A stretch of 64,000 nucleotides of DNA from JBHJHP01 sp042219825 (GTDB taxonomy: Bacteria; Bacteroidota; Bacteroidia; Bacteroidales; UBA5342), in contig NZ_JBHJHQ010000008.1 in assembly GCF_042219825.1 (NCBI RefSeq), positions 186,001 through 250,000 on the forward strand, read 5' to 3'. Numbering within the stretch: position 1 is the first letter of the stretch; each line of letters opens with the position of its first letter. Positions 8,525-18,900 of the stretch are shown piece by piece. The notes below the pieces were generated by a model. It was not told the origin of the DNA. It worked only from the letters and a program-made list of their open reading frames with translations, and made no database searches. Position numbers and translations under genes: made by a program.

Positions 8525-10627
8525 TCAGGATGCGCTTTTCAGACCACTGCGCATCAACAGTGCATCGATAGAAGGTTCCTGACCACGAAAACGTTTATAA
8601 AGTACCATTGCGTTCTCGGTACCCCCTTTTTCCAGAATATTTTTTCTGAATGACGTGGCAACATCCTTATTGAATATTCCTTTTTCACGGAACAGTGAAA
8701 ATGCATCGGCATCCAGCACCTCTGCCCATTTATAACCATAGTATCCGGCAGCATAACCACCTGCGAACAAATGGCCAAATTGTGTACTCATGCATACGCC
8801 GTCTATTTCAGGAAAAAGTCGTGTCGGTGCCCAGGCTTGTTCCTCGAACTCTTTCACATTGCCGTCATAAGGTTGTTCCAATGTATGCCAGGCCATATCA
8901 AGCAAACCAAAGCTTAGCTGACGTACGGATTGATAACCGGCATTAAAGTTTCGTGAATCCACGATCTTCTGAACCAGTTCTGCAGGAATGGGCTCACCAG
9001 TTTTATAATGAACTGCAAATTTATCAAGGAACTGTTTTTCAGGGCCCCAGTTCTCCATGATCTGGGAAGGTAATTCCACAAAATCCTGGAACACACTGGT
9101 TCCGGAAAGTCCCGGATAAGTTGTAGCGGCAAACATACCATGCAAAGAATGGCCAAATTCATGCAGAAAGGTCTCCACTTCGTCATACGTCAGCAGCGAA
9201 GGGGCATCTTCTGTGCTTGGCGTAAAGTTCATCACAATGGTAATATGCGGCCTGCTGTCTTTTCCGTCTTTTTTCCACTGTCCTTTAAAATTGCTCATCC
9301 AGGCACCGCCTCTCTTCCCCTTTCTGGGATGGAAATCGGCATACAACACGGCAAGAAAAGAACCATCCTGATCGTATACCTCATAGGGAATGACTTCAGG
9401 ATTGTAAACCTGAATATCCCTGTTTTCTTTAAATGTTATTCCATACAGATCAGTTGCCAGGCCGAATACACCACTGATTACATTTTCAAGCTTGAAATAG
9501 GGCTTCAGCATTTCATCATCCAGATCGAACTTTTCGCTTTTCAGTTCTTCAGAATAATACGACCAGTCCCAGGGCATCAGTTCGCCCTTAAATCCAAGCA
9601 CTTTAGCTTTGGCAGCAACTTCTGCTTTTTCTTTTTCAGCAGCAGGCAAGGATGCAGCAAGAAGCTTGTTCAACAATTCATAAACATTATCCGGATTTTC
9701 TGCCATGCGGCGTACCAGCACATAATCAGCATAGGTATCATAACCCAGAAGATGGGCTCGTTCAAGGCGTAACCGGGTCAGCCGTTTAACAATAGCTTCA
9801 TTGTTATTTTCATTGTCCTGAAACCCTTTTTGACCGTATGCCATGTACAGCTCGTGGCGCAGATCACGGTTATCTGCATATTTCATCACGCTCACATATA
9901 CCGGCATGGTAATATCCACAAGCCACCCCTCTTTGCCTTCTTTTTTAGCCTTGGAAGCCAGAATCGATTTCATACCTTCAGGTATTCCTTTCAGGTCTTC
10001 CTCGTTCGTAACCAGCTTTGTCCAGGCATTGGTTTCAGCCAGTACATGATTATTGAAATCCAGTGAAAGTTTTGACAACTCCTCGTTTATGGCTCGCAGT
10101 TTTGTTTTATCGGCTTCATCCAGATTGGCTCCGTTACGGGCAAAACCGGAGTAGGTATCTTCCAGCAATTTCGTTTGTTCCGTGGTCAGTTCCAGCTCAT
10201 TTCGCTTATCATATACAGCCTTCACACGTCCGAATAATGCATCGTCCAGCGTGATATCGTTATGATACGCTGTCATTTTAGGCGACAGGATCTGAGCTAT
10301 TTCCTGCAATGTGTCCGATGTTTCAGAACTCAACAGGTTATAGAACACACCCGATGTTCTTGACAACAAGCTCCCGGCATAATCCAATGCCGCAATGGTA
10401 TTCTCAAACGTCGGTTCTTCTGCATTGTTTTTTATGGCATCAATTTCTTCACGCCCCTGTTTAAAAGCCTCCTCGAAGGCGGGCATAAAATCTTCATTCT
10501 TAATCTCATTAAACGGTGCGGTTTGATGAGGGGTCTTAAATTCTTTAACTAATAATGGATTCATTTCTTTTTCTTTACAAGACCATACTGCCAAAACCAG
10601 CAGTAGTAATAGTGTTTGCTTTTTCAT
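8525..10627 (-). CDS. dcp: M3 family peptidyl-dipeptidase, lipoprotein
   Basis: About 700 residues, the usual length for Dcp/oligopeptidase A enzymes. The zinc motif HEFGH is in FLHEFGHSLHG, with the downstream Glu ligand in DFVELPSQIMENW. The N-terminus MKKQTLLLLLVLAVWSCKEKE is a lipoprotein signal with Cys at residue 17, so the enzyme is exported and lipid-anchored, trimming dipeptides from peptide C-termini. An alternative TTG seven codons upstream (10648) would spoil the signal peptide. The ATG at 10627 sits 25 bp behind a TATATTTG box. The radical SAM gene follows 3 bp downstream. Confidence 0.92.
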   Translation of the reverse strand: MKKQTLLLLLVLAVWSCKEKEMNPLLVKEFKTPHQTAPFNEIKNEDFMPAFEEAFKQGREEIDAIKNNAEEPTFENTIAALDYAGSLLSRTSGVFYNLLSSETSDTLQEIAQILSPKMTAYHNDITLDDALFGRVKAVYDKRNELELTTEQTKLLEDTYSGFARNGANLDEADKTKLRAINEELSKLSLDFNNHVLAETNAWTKLVTNEEDLKGIPEGMKSILASKAKKEGKEGWLVDITMPVYVSVMKYADNRDLRHELYMAYGQKGFQDNENNNEAIVKRLTRLRLERAHLLGYDTYADYVLVRRMAENPDNVYELLNKLLAASLPAAEKEKAEVAAKAKVLGFKGELMPWDWSYYSEELKSEKFDLDDEMLKPYFKLENVISGVFGLATDLYGITFKENRDIQVYNPEVIPYEVYDQDGSFLAVLYADFHPRKGKRGGAWMSNFKGQWKKDGKDSRPHITIVMNFTPSTEDAPSLLTYDEVETFLHEFGHSLHGMFAATTYPGLSGTSVFQDFVELPSQIMENWGPEKQFLDKFAVHYKTGEPIPAELVQKIVDSRNFNAGYQSVRQLSFGLLDMAWHTLEQPYDGNVKEFEEQAWAPTRLFPEIDGVCMSTQFGHLFAGGYAAGYYGYKWAEVLDADAFSLFREKGIFNKDVATSFRKNILEKGGTENAMVLYKRFRGQEPSIDALLMRSGLKSAS

Positions 10628-10651
10628 GTTGGTGATTGTTGTGTTCAATCA

Positions 10652-10659
10652 CAAATATA
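10652..10659 (-). promoter_or_regulatory. -7 promoter box of dcp
   Basis: The minus strand reads TATATTTG (TAnnTTTG) 25 bp upstream of the dcp ATG. No clear -33 element was seen. Confidence 0.45.
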
Positions 10660-10792
10660 CATAACAGAATGCATGCGATTTCGTTTAATCCTGTTTTTTT
10701 TGATTTTACATCCGCGAATGTTTATTCCGACCTTCCTCTGTATCGTAGTTCAACCTTTAACACGTCTATATTGTTATCAAAAATAAAATCGT

Positions 10793-11374
10793 ATGCGGCA
10801 ACACCTGATCATAGTATTACTGGCATTAAGCCTGCCCATCCTGGCCCAGGATTATCCTGACCTGTATGCTAAATCGTTGAATATAAACCAGACCGGCATG
10901 TATGTTTTGGGAGGCTGGGCATTGGCCAACATAGCCACCGGGGCCTATGGCTGGAGTAAATATGATGGCAATCAAAAATACTTTCACCAGATGAACCTCT
11001 TCTGGAATACGGTCAATCTGACCATTGCCGGCATCGGGCTTTACAGTGCCATCCATACAGATCCTTCTGTGATGAACACAAACAGCATTCTATCTGCACA
11101 ACAAAAAACAGAAAATACGTTTCTGATCAATGCGGGTCTTGATGTACTCTACATGGCAGGTGGTTATTATATGATGCATCTTTCACAGAAAAAGGAAAAA
11201 TACAGGGATCTGCTAAATGGTTACGGAAAGTCGGTAATGCTTCAGGGTGCATTTTTGTTTGTGTTCGACCTTGTTATGTATGGCATCCAGCACCACCACG
11301 GCAATTCATTTGGCGGTGCATTATCGCAGGTAGCTTTGTCTCCGAATGCTTTAACATTGCGGTTTGTGTTTTAA
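10793..11374 (+). CDS. Predicted exported or membrane protein of unknown function
   Basis: 193 residues. The N-terminus MRQHLIIVLLALSLPILAQ is a signal peptide or first membrane helix. Further hydrophobic segments lie at about 36-52 (MYVLGGWALANIATGAYGW), 69-88 (NLFWNTVNLTIAGIGLYSAI), 112-130 (FLINAGLDVLYMAGGYYMMH) and 145-167 (VMLQGAFLFVFDLVMYGIQHH), giving four or five membrane spans. It resembles the small multi-span proteins common in Bacteroidota, but I cannot assign a function. It is monocistronic and divergent from dcp. Confidence 0.65.
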   Translation: MRQHLIIVLLALSLPILAQDYPDLYAKSLNINQTGMYVLGGWALANIATGAYGWSKYDGNQKYFHQMNLFWNTVNLTIAGIGLYSAIHTDPSVMNTNSILSAQQKTENTFLINAGLDVLYMAGGYYMMHLSQKKEKYRDLLNGYGKSVMLQGAFLFVFDLVMYGIQHHHGNSFGGALSQVALSPNALTLRFVF

Positions 11375-11467
11375 CTTCTATGTTGTTTTTCAGGACCTTA
11401 ATCCTTAAAAAGGGTTATAGTTACAATTTATTAGCTAAATAGTGGGGTTTAACACCCACGCCCAGTT

Positions 11468-11493
11468 GTTTCTTTTGAGACATCAAAAGAAAC
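11468..11493. repeat. Perfect 11-bp hairpin, probable dispersed repeat
   Basis: GTTTCTTTTGA (11468-11478), loop GACA, TCAAAAGAAAC (11483-11493). No T-tract follows on either strand, so it is not a typical terminator. The whole 11375-11653 spacer lacks a gene; it continues with a GC-rich stretch (GCCGCACCCTTTGCAGCGGC near 11570-11590) that can also pair with itself. It looks like a decayed mobile or REP-like repeat. Confidence 0.45.
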
Positions 11494-11653
11494 CAAAAAT
11501 GTCAGCTGCAAAGAACCGCTATTATTTGCCCGTTACTATTATTTAACCAGATTTCCTTCGCTCAAAGCCGCACCCTTTGCAGCGGCCTGCACACAATCCC
11601 AATCCATTTAAAAGCAGTCAATTAACCTGTATGATTTAAATCTTTATCTCACT

Positions 11654-13396
11654 TTAATTATTGTTCCATTTATATTTCACAGGTACATCCGGAATGCCGT
11701 TGCCATCTACATCTTTAAATGATCCGGCATATTCTATCAGACTTTTCCACACTTTGATTTCCTGAACTCCCGGTTTTATTTTATCGCCATCAATTATGGT
11801 TGCATTAATATCCACAACAGACATACCGTCTTCCATTTTGGGAATTACTTTGAGTAATCCAAAGCTTTTCTTTTTAATCAGCGAAAGATTCCGCATCATG
11901 TAGGTATCCGCCGTTACCGCATATAATTTCTTATTCTTTTTTGAAAGATCAATTGCTTTAAATATTCCGTTTTGATCCGGCATTTTTATGGCAGCAATCT
12001 TCTTAAAGAACCCTCCATCCTCATTCCTAACGATCTTCATCCCACTTGTATGAATAAAATAGGTGGGATCATTCTTTGCCATCATCTCCAGCATTTCCAG
12101 TACCGTTTTAATTTCGTGTGCCGTAAAATACATGCGGGATAAGGCATAGCCCGGAACCTTGTCATTCCCTTCTCCCAGCGATGCCACGCTGAAAATCTGC
12201 GGCAGGGCATAGCTGCCCGGATCGAGTCCCGAACGAATCATCCCCTGGGCAATGAGCGAAATATCGGTTCCTGTCCCGTCTTTTCGATTCACATTATATT
12301 GAATAGCATCGGCAATCAGCGGCGCAATATTGCTTTTGGCTGGTTCTTCATCCATATACTGCAAAGGAAAAGCTGTTTCCAGTATTTTTTTGTTGTAATC
12401 AATACCAACGTATTTTTGCAAAGTATCTTTCAAATGCGTAAACTGTGACTCAATCTTTGTTTCCACCATACCATTTTCCCCTCTTTCACCAGTCACCGGA
12501 ATCAGTTCATATTTTAGTTCAGACGGATTGTTCTTAACAAGCGTTAGCTTCCCTATACCCTTACCATAAGCTCCGGTTTGCACGATGGGTGTCCCATTAT
12601 ATATCAATGGCTGATCCAAACGCGTATGGGTGTGTCCGCTGATAATGGCATCAATGCCTTCGGTTTTCGTGGCCAGCTCAATATCTTCTGACATGTCCCA
12701 CTCCCCTTTTTCATTTTTATAAACGCCACTGTGCGAAAGGCAGATGATAAAATCCACCTGATGCTCTTCCTTCAGAATTTTAACGATCTTTTTGGCAGTC
12801 TTAATCCGGTTCTGCAGTTTGTAGGCATATAGGTTCGGTGTATAATCGTAGGCAATATCTCCCAGAATACCAAAAAATCCGACTTTTACTCCATCCTTTT
12901 CCACAATGGTATATGGGGTTACAATGGAATCCCTGTAAAGTCCGGCCAGACCTTCATCATTTTTATTTGCTGCATAATCTATATTGGCAAGTACTAAAGA
13001 CGGGCAACCTAAGGCACTGGCTTTCCTTGCATAATCTACAAAGGGTTTTACACCAAAATCAAATTCATGATTCCCGACGCTAACGGCATCATAACCCATT
13101 ACTTTCATCAGGTTCAACTGAAAACCCGATTCCATCTCAATCATCTGAAACAGAGTTCCCATAAGGAAATCACCGGCATCGGCCACAAAAACCGGGTGAT
13201 CTGTGTTATGCTTTTCTTTCTCTATCAATGCGGAAATCTGTGCAAAGCCACCGGTTAATGTTCCGTCTGGTGATTTTTCTTCCAGAATATGCGCATGCAT
13301 ATCGTTGGTATGCAAAATAGTAATGGTCTGAGAAAAAAGAGGGAAGCATATCAGACTGAACAGCACAATTATCGTGCATAGATACCTGAATTTCAT
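11654..13396 (-). CDS. 5'-nucleotidase / 2',3'-cyclic phosphodiesterase (UshA type)
   Basis: 580-residue exported metallophosphatase. The signal peptide is MKFRYLCTIIVLFSLICFPLFSQ. The metal-binding motifs of the calcineurin-like fold are in order: HTNDMHAH, DAGDFLMG, GNHEFDFG, LSHSG, SGHTHTR. The C-terminal ~230 residues match the 5'-nucleotidase C-terminal domain that binds the nucleoside (IAQGMIRSGLDPG). It salvages phosphate and nucleosides outside the inner membrane. It is alone, with repeats on both sides. Whether it acts on 5'-nucleotides, cyclic nucleotides or UDP-sugars cannot be read from the sequence. Confidence 0.88.
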   Translation of the reverse strand: MKFRYLCTIIVLFSLICFPLFSQTITILHTNDMHAHILEEKSPDGTLTGGFAQISALIEKEKHNTDHPVFVADAGDFLMGTLFQMIEMESGFQLNLMKVMGYDAVSVGNHEFDFGVKPFVDYARKASALGCPSLVLANIDYAANKNDEGLAGLYRDSIVTPYTIVEKDGVKVGFFGILGDIAYDYTPNLYAYKLQNRIKTAKKIVKILKEEHQVDFIICLSHSGVYKNEKGEWDMSEDIELATKTEGIDAIISGHTHTRLDQPLIYNGTPIVQTGAYGKGIGKLTLVKNNPSELKYELIPVTGERGENGMVETKIESQFTHLKDTLQKYVGIDYNKKILETAFPLQYMDEEPAKSNIAPLIADAIQYNVNRKDGTGTDISLIAQGMIRSGLDPGSYALPQIFSVASLGEGNDKVPGYALSRMYFTAHEIKTVLEMLEMMAKNDPTYFIHTSGMKIVRNEDGGFFKKIAAIKMPDQNGIFKAIDLSKKNKKLYAVTADTYMMRNLSLIKKKSFGLLKVIPKMEDGMSVVDINATIIDGDKIKPGVQEIKVWKSLIEYAGSFKDVDGNGIPDVPVKYKWNNN

Positions 13397-13513
13397 AAAC
13401 TATATCAATTTAAACCAAACACTAAAGTAAGTGATTTCTGTTTCTCTGGTATTTCAAATCGTTTAAATAGATTATAAAAATTATAACCATTCGATCTGAA
13501 AAAATCCCCCGTC

Positions 13514-13551
13514 CCGATCTAAATCGGTACACCCCCTTTTAAAAAAGGGGG
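13514..13551. repeat. Paired-hairpin REP-like element, copy 1
   Basis: CCGAT-CTAA-ATCGG (13514-13527) is followed after 4 bp by CCCCCTTTTAAAAAAGGGGG (13532-13551). The same layout of two adjacent hairpins, ending in GAC, recurs at 19609-19648. Confidence 0.6.
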
Positions 13552-13579
13552 ACTTTCCAAACAACCAAAATGCTCTTAC

Positions 13580-15736
13580 CTAAAACACCGGTTGCAATCC
13601 TTCCCATTTCACTTTCCAGTCTTTGGGGAATCCCGGATTATTTGTTGTATTCCCCTCATAACCGGCACACATCATGGCAACAGCTGTGAGCAGTCCGCCA
13701 TTACCCGGCAGATAAATGCGCAGACGTGTACCCTGATAATTATGTCCATTGGGCAGATAGGTATTTTTCAGTACATCTTTCATCAGCAGATCAATGGCTT
13801 TATCTGGTTTTCCAAGGCGTGTAGCACTCATAGCTGCCATCGGATAATCCCAGCCCCAGGTTCTGTCCCAGTTCCAGTGCTCCTCTATATAATCAAAAGT
13901 TTTTGCCATCACAGCTGTATCCACACCAACGGTATTTGGCAGGATACCAAACGCGCCCAGTACCATCGGATGATCCGAATAGTGCTCCTCGTTGGTATAA
14001 GAATCCGGCGCACTTTCAGCCGCCAGGTATAATCCATCCTTCCGGGCGAAAGTCGGCAGGCCTTCGATCACTTTCTGCCATTCCGGATTCGGTTCCTTAC
14101 CCATGCGTTCTTTCCATTGTTGTGCAATACTAAGGCCCCAGTACCAGTAGCCCAGTTCAAAAGGCGGATTCACAGTCACCTCGCGTTGTAGGCTTTCCTG
14201 AGCCGGGATCAATGGAGGCCCCAGATAATAGCGGTTATTTTCTGCATCGTAACGGGCAAAGTCAGCCATAAAATCTGCCGTGGCAAAAACGACTTTGGCA
14301 TATTTATCCAGGGTGGCCTGATCAGGATGTGCACGATAGCACAACTCTGCATAATAAATGATGTGCGGCTCCTGCCAGATCAGAAATTCGCCCACACCAG
14401 ACGGACTGTCATCGCCCTGATGATCAGTCATTTTGGGCCAGCGTACACCGGCATACCCCTGAATCTCTGCCTTGGTTTTGGCTTTATCATAGATGTGGTT
14501 ATAATAATCCAGACTTTTTTCCAACAGATCGGTCCGGTTCCAGTAAGCCCAGTGCACACCATGCCACCAGTGCATTTCCAGATGCGGTTTGCCATACCAG
14601 CTGTTAAACGTCAGTCCCGTTTCCTGCGGTGGAAAATCCGAAGCACATTGCAGGCGTGTAAGGTATTGCGACAACACAATGCGACGTTCCAGTTCTGCAG
14701 CACGTGTATCTTTGGTTCCTGAAAAATCCACGACACCAGTGGTCGTCCAGTAATTTCCCCACATGCCAGCTGATGCCGATTCCACATCGGTGTATGCCAC
14801 GGCTGTTTCAAAATTGTTGTGAGCATTAAATTCAACAGTAGCTTCAAACGTTGTATTTTCAGCATCCGGCATCAAAACAAAATAATGTGCCTTTTTCTTA
14901 TTCAGGTCTGCTTTACCGGTCCATACAAGCCTTGCAAAATATACCGTAGTATCAATGGTATGTTTAAAAATCACACTGTTTTCGTCCTCAGATACGATCT
15001 CAGATTTATGTCTATCATCGTGTCCGAAGTCGCAGGCATCATCCACATGACCACCTGTCGGATAGGGGAAAATAACTTTTATACCGCTTTCTCCCTTTAC
15101 AATCTTATTGGCTTCCAAACGAATTCCAATCAGGTCCTTTTCAGGGTGACAAACGGTTTGAACCATAATATTCTCACCGTTCACATCGAATGAACTGGAG
15201 ATCAGACCTGACCACATATCCAGTTTCTGGTCAATATTCTTTAGCGTTTCAATCTGAACCGGTGATTTATCGTCGTTGAGTAATTCAAGGCCGACAATAC
15301 CCAGATGCAGGCGGTGTGGGTTTTCGCGCAGATAATTTGCTGCGTCCCTTTTTCTTCCTGGTTCACGCCACTGTACTGCATAAGGAATCTCCCGTCCTTC
15401 CACATCGTAATATTTGTAGGTATCGCTCAGCTTGTAATCACCCGTATTCGGGAAGCTGTGCCAGCCCCACTCCGACATGGTCCCCAGGCAAACACCTTTT
15501 TCATATACCTCAGGAAAAGTCTGAAGTCCGGTAACATCTACGGTATAGGCAAAACTGCCATTCCCGACGGAAAGCGATGCCAGTGTGTCGACAGCGGTCA
15601 GTTCCACATTATGGCGAGTGACCAATGCCTTGCGGTCAATTTTAGAAGCCGTTTGTACTTTTGTGCCACACGAAGAAACCAGTACAGCCATAACCAGCAG
15701 CACCAGCATCAGGATTGAATTGGATTTTAAGGTCAT
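13580..15736 (-). CDS. GH65-like six-hairpin glycosidase lipoprotein
   Basis: 718-residue lipoprotein (signal MTLKSNSILMLVLLVMAVLVSSC). The N-terminal domain (SLSVGNGSFAYTVDVTGLQTFPE) resembles the beta-sandwich of GH65-type enzymes. The central and C-terminal parts (WYGKPHLEMHWWHGVHWAYWNRTDLL, YAGVRWPKMTD, EFLIWQEPHIIYYAELCYRA, WGWDYPMAAMSATRLG) have the aromatic-rich helices of an alpha/alpha-6 barrel. The Glu in LIWQEPH is a plausible catalytic acid. Linkage specificity and even activity are uncertain; GH65 proper contains phosphorylases and hydrolases. It forms a same-strand cluster with the DUF4450 and GH43/117-like genes, so they may act on one glycan. Confidence 0.65.
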   Translation of the reverse strand: MTLKSNSILMLVLLVMAVLVSSCGTKVQTASKIDRKALVTRHNVELTAVDTLASLSVGNGSFAYTVDVTGLQTFPEVYEKGVCLGTMSEWGWHSFPNTGDYKLSDTYKYYDVEGREIPYAVQWREPGRKRDAANYLRENPHRLHLGIVGLELLNDDKSPVQIETLKNIDQKLDMWSGLISSSFDVNGENIMVQTVCHPEKDLIGIRLEANKIVKGESGIKVIFPYPTGGHVDDACDFGHDDRHKSEIVSEDENSVIFKHTIDTTVYFARLVWTGKADLNKKKAHYFVLMPDAENTTFEATVEFNAHNNFETAVAYTDVESASAGMWGNYWTTTGVVDFSGTKDTRAAELERRIVLSQYLTRLQCASDFPPQETGLTFNSWYGKPHLEMHWWHGVHWAYWNRTDLLEKSLDYYNHIYDKAKTKAEIQGYAGVRWPKMTDHQGDDSPSGVGEFLIWQEPHIIYYAELCYRAHPDQATLDKYAKVVFATADFMADFARYDAENNRYYLGPPLIPAQESLQREVTVNPPFELGYWYWGLSIAQQWKERMGKEPNPEWQKVIEGLPTFARKDGLYLAAESAPDSYTNEEHYSDHPMVLGAFGILPNTVGVDTAVMAKTFDYIEEHWNWDRTWGWDYPMAAMSATRLGKPDKAIDLLMKDVLKNTYLPNGHNYQGTRLRIYLPGNGGLLTAVAMMCAGYEGNTTNNPGFPKDWKVKWEGLQPVF

Positions 15737-15802
15737 ATTATTGTGTTTTTAATTTTCGTTTTTCTCACACCCAAACTTTAAATGGAGCTGGTTATAAAAG
15801 AA

Positions 15803-15888
15803 CGTCATTGCGAGGAAAGAAGCAATCTTTAGCATTTTATCAGAATCATGAGATTACTTCTACCGTCTTCAACGGTATCGTAATGACG
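15803..15888. repeat. 86-bp imperfect inverted repeat (MITE/IRU-like)
   Basis: The ends are CGTCATTGCGA (15803-15813) and TCGTAATGACG (15878-15888), and an inner pair is GAAGCAATCT / AGATTACTTC. Both mismatches are G-U wobbles in RNA. A nested hairpin ACCGT-cttca-ACGGT lies in the right half. It sits in the gap between two glycosidase-like genes and is probably a non-autonomous mobile palindrome. Confidence 0.6.
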
Positions 15889-15900
15889 GCGAGACAACTT

Positions 15901-18900
15901 TTATTTCACCCGCTGTAATGTTGCTGCCATGAGTCCGATCACCACATCGGTGGTATTGGTCATAAGGGTCAGCGATTTAAGTTCCTTATCAGGATTCAAC
16001 GGCAGATCCAGAAGTGTGGCCGCACCGCCTTCAATCTTATTGGTGCCATTCTTTCTCAACACATCGTACGAATCCATGTGCCATTCGCCGCTTTTCAGAT
16101 AAAGTCGTGGTGGACGTGGCGCATGCACCTCAAAGGCATAGCCATCCTCATAATAATCCTGCTCGATGGGCCACCAGTTTTCTGGACTGTTCAGCGGCAA
16201 CACGGCATTTGAACCATCGGCATATTCCACCCGAACCCGGCCATTCATCATGTTCACCTGCATATGATGCATTGATCCGGCCATCAACAAATAGATATGC
16301 GATGCCTTACCGGACAAATCAACCTGTGCTGAATCCGGATAATTATCCCATTGTGATGTAAAGAGGATATTTTCACCCTCTTCTGGTGAAATGGCAAAGG
16401 GGACGCCCTGCGGTGAAGTGATTTTACCCTGTGCACCAGCTTTTTCACGAATTCCTGCATCATCAATCTCTTCTGTCTCGCGGTAGGAACACCAGTCGCC
16501 AATGCCCTGAACCGGGATGCTCAGTGTTGGATACGGTGAGCGCGGATGGTAATACTGCTCCTCAAAAATGTTGCTTACCCTGTTATTAAATGCTGTCCCC
16601 AGTGAAACAGTTTCAAATTCTGCTCCGATTGCCTTTTTTACATTCCAGTTGATGACTTCTTCCACTGTAACACTTTCTCCGGATGTCACCAATATGGTAT
16701 TTGTTCCGGGAACCAGGTATTCAACAGGGACAGATTGCAACGGGGTTTCCTGACGGGGCTGTAATGTCAGTTCCTGCCTGAACGAGCCGATACTGTAAAA
16801 CCCTTCAAATTCATTTTCAGAATTATTCCGGATTACAAACTCAATTTTATCTTCCGGCTGTGATTTATCATAGACAATATCAACCGGAGCCCGAAGTTCA
16901 AAGGTCAGGGGCTGCCACCAGGTCATATCGCCCTGACTGAGCCTGACAAACATAGTCCGCCAGCCTTTTTCACCACCCAGTTTTAATGCAACACCATCTT
17001 TCGATCTGTTGATTTCCCGTAATATCTTCTGCGGGTCGTTGTAATCTTTTACGGTCCACTCCTCAGAGTTTAAGCGAAGATGATCGCCAAGCGCATAAAC
17101 CGGTAAAATTTCAGGTTTATTTATGGGTTTTCCGGACCATTCAACGTTAATATTAAATTCTGTAGCCTCCGGTGTTTCAATGCGTATTTCGGGTGATCCG
17201 ATGGCATCCTCGTCAACCTTATAATCAAGAGGTTCTCCGTTCAACGTCACTGATTTCACCTGATCAGATGAAGCTCGTAATTTTAATAGCAGCTTCACTT
17301 TCTTCCGAAAATGAGATACAATGGTATAACTGTCTGTTTTCCCGTTACGGCTGTAATCAATTTTTATATCCGGTGTTTCCAGTTTGGCATGATCCCAGTC
17401 TTCCGGCCAACCGGGATTAACGGTAAGCTTCCCGTTCAGCATATCCGGTTCAACACCGAAAAGCCCTTCCACCAAGGCACGTGATGCCATGCCAATAGGA
17501 TCAGCAAAATCGCGGTAGAGTTCACCCCGGAAGGCATCGTAATACGACAGCTGTCCGAAATTTCCAGGACTTGCTCCCATGAACATGTAATCGAGGAATG
17601 AACTTTTGGTCAGTTTGAAAGCCTTGTCCGAACGTCCTGACTGCCAGTAAGCAAGAGCAGTATGCAGCACCTCAGCCAAAGCTACGTTATTTATGGACCA
17701 GGTATACGGCATCCAGTTGGTGGTTGAAATGGTATAGTATTTTCCTGACTCCAGACCTTTTGCTTCTACAGGAATATGCGGAATATAATGGTCTATATAG
17801 TCGGTTGACTGCCAGGCCTGAAACGGATCAGCCACACCTTCATCCACCGCATGGTACACGGTCCAGACAGCGGCATCCGGATGGACCAGCTGATTACCCA
17901 GAAGATCTTTATATTCGGCAAAGCGGCCTAAATCAGACAGCCAGAGCTTTTCGTTGACAGCCCTTTTTATTTTTTCAGCCTCCGCAGCATAGGGTGCAGG
18001 ATCTTTCCCAATCAGTGGTGCGAGTTGAGCTGCTATTTTGTTGGCGCGGTAGTTATATGCCGAAGAATGCGTGACATCACCACCACGGTATTGCAGGGCA
18101 TCGCTGGCCCAGATACAGGCGTATGCATTGTAAAGTCCATCGTCATCCGGATCAAAACATCTTTTTTCCCATGCCAGATGACGTTCCAGTACCGGCCAGC
18201 TCTCACGCAGAAAATCCATATCGCCGGTCCAGTTAAAATGCGATAACAATTGCGATATAAACACCAGGTTCATGTCGTAGTGGTGTGGTTTATTAATACC
18301 TCCGGGTCTTCTGCTGATATACCCACTGGTAAACAAAGCGGTTCCCACCTCCTCTTTCTGGCGTGCCAGGTGTGTTTTCGGATCCGGCACACTTGGGCCG
18401 GAAAGAGGTTCTGTATACTGAGACTTAAAATAGCCGCGAAAATGCGTTTCCGCCCTGTCGTGCCAGCCCAGCCAATCTGCAGCATATGCACCACGCCAGC
18501 CGTTTAGCGGCATGCGCCAGGCTATCGCGCCATGCATGAATGATTTCCCGTCCCATACGGCATCGGCAGCTGTTGCCAGTGTGGCTCCAACAGCATTGAT
18601 GTACGGATCCGGCGTTTCAATCTTTATGCGATCCTCCAGTGCCTTTCTGGCCTGATCGGCTTGAGTAAACAGTTCCGGCAGCTCATTATAATCCGGTCGG
18701 ATCCTTGTATCAGGATTCACCAGGAGGAAGAAGTTTTCCTCGTCTCTGTTAAGTTTCAGTATACCTGAGATTGCAGGCAGATCTGATTTTCCGGACCTGT
18801 AAAAATCCAGTGGATTATTCTGTGACCCAGCATCACCAATCTTTATTTCCGATTGAACCGGAACAAGTCCAAAAATCCGCTTTTTCTGAAGTAGTTCAGG

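Noticed and set aside
9140..9772. 210-codon plus-strand reading frame
   Set aside because: It lies wholly inside dcp on the opposite strand, which has a complete M3 peptidase with its zinc motif. The translated product has no recognisable fold.
11468..11493. Intrinsic terminator between the small membrane protein and the 5'-nucleotidase
   Set aside because: Stem is perfect but no T-tract follows on either strand; better described as a dispersed repeat.
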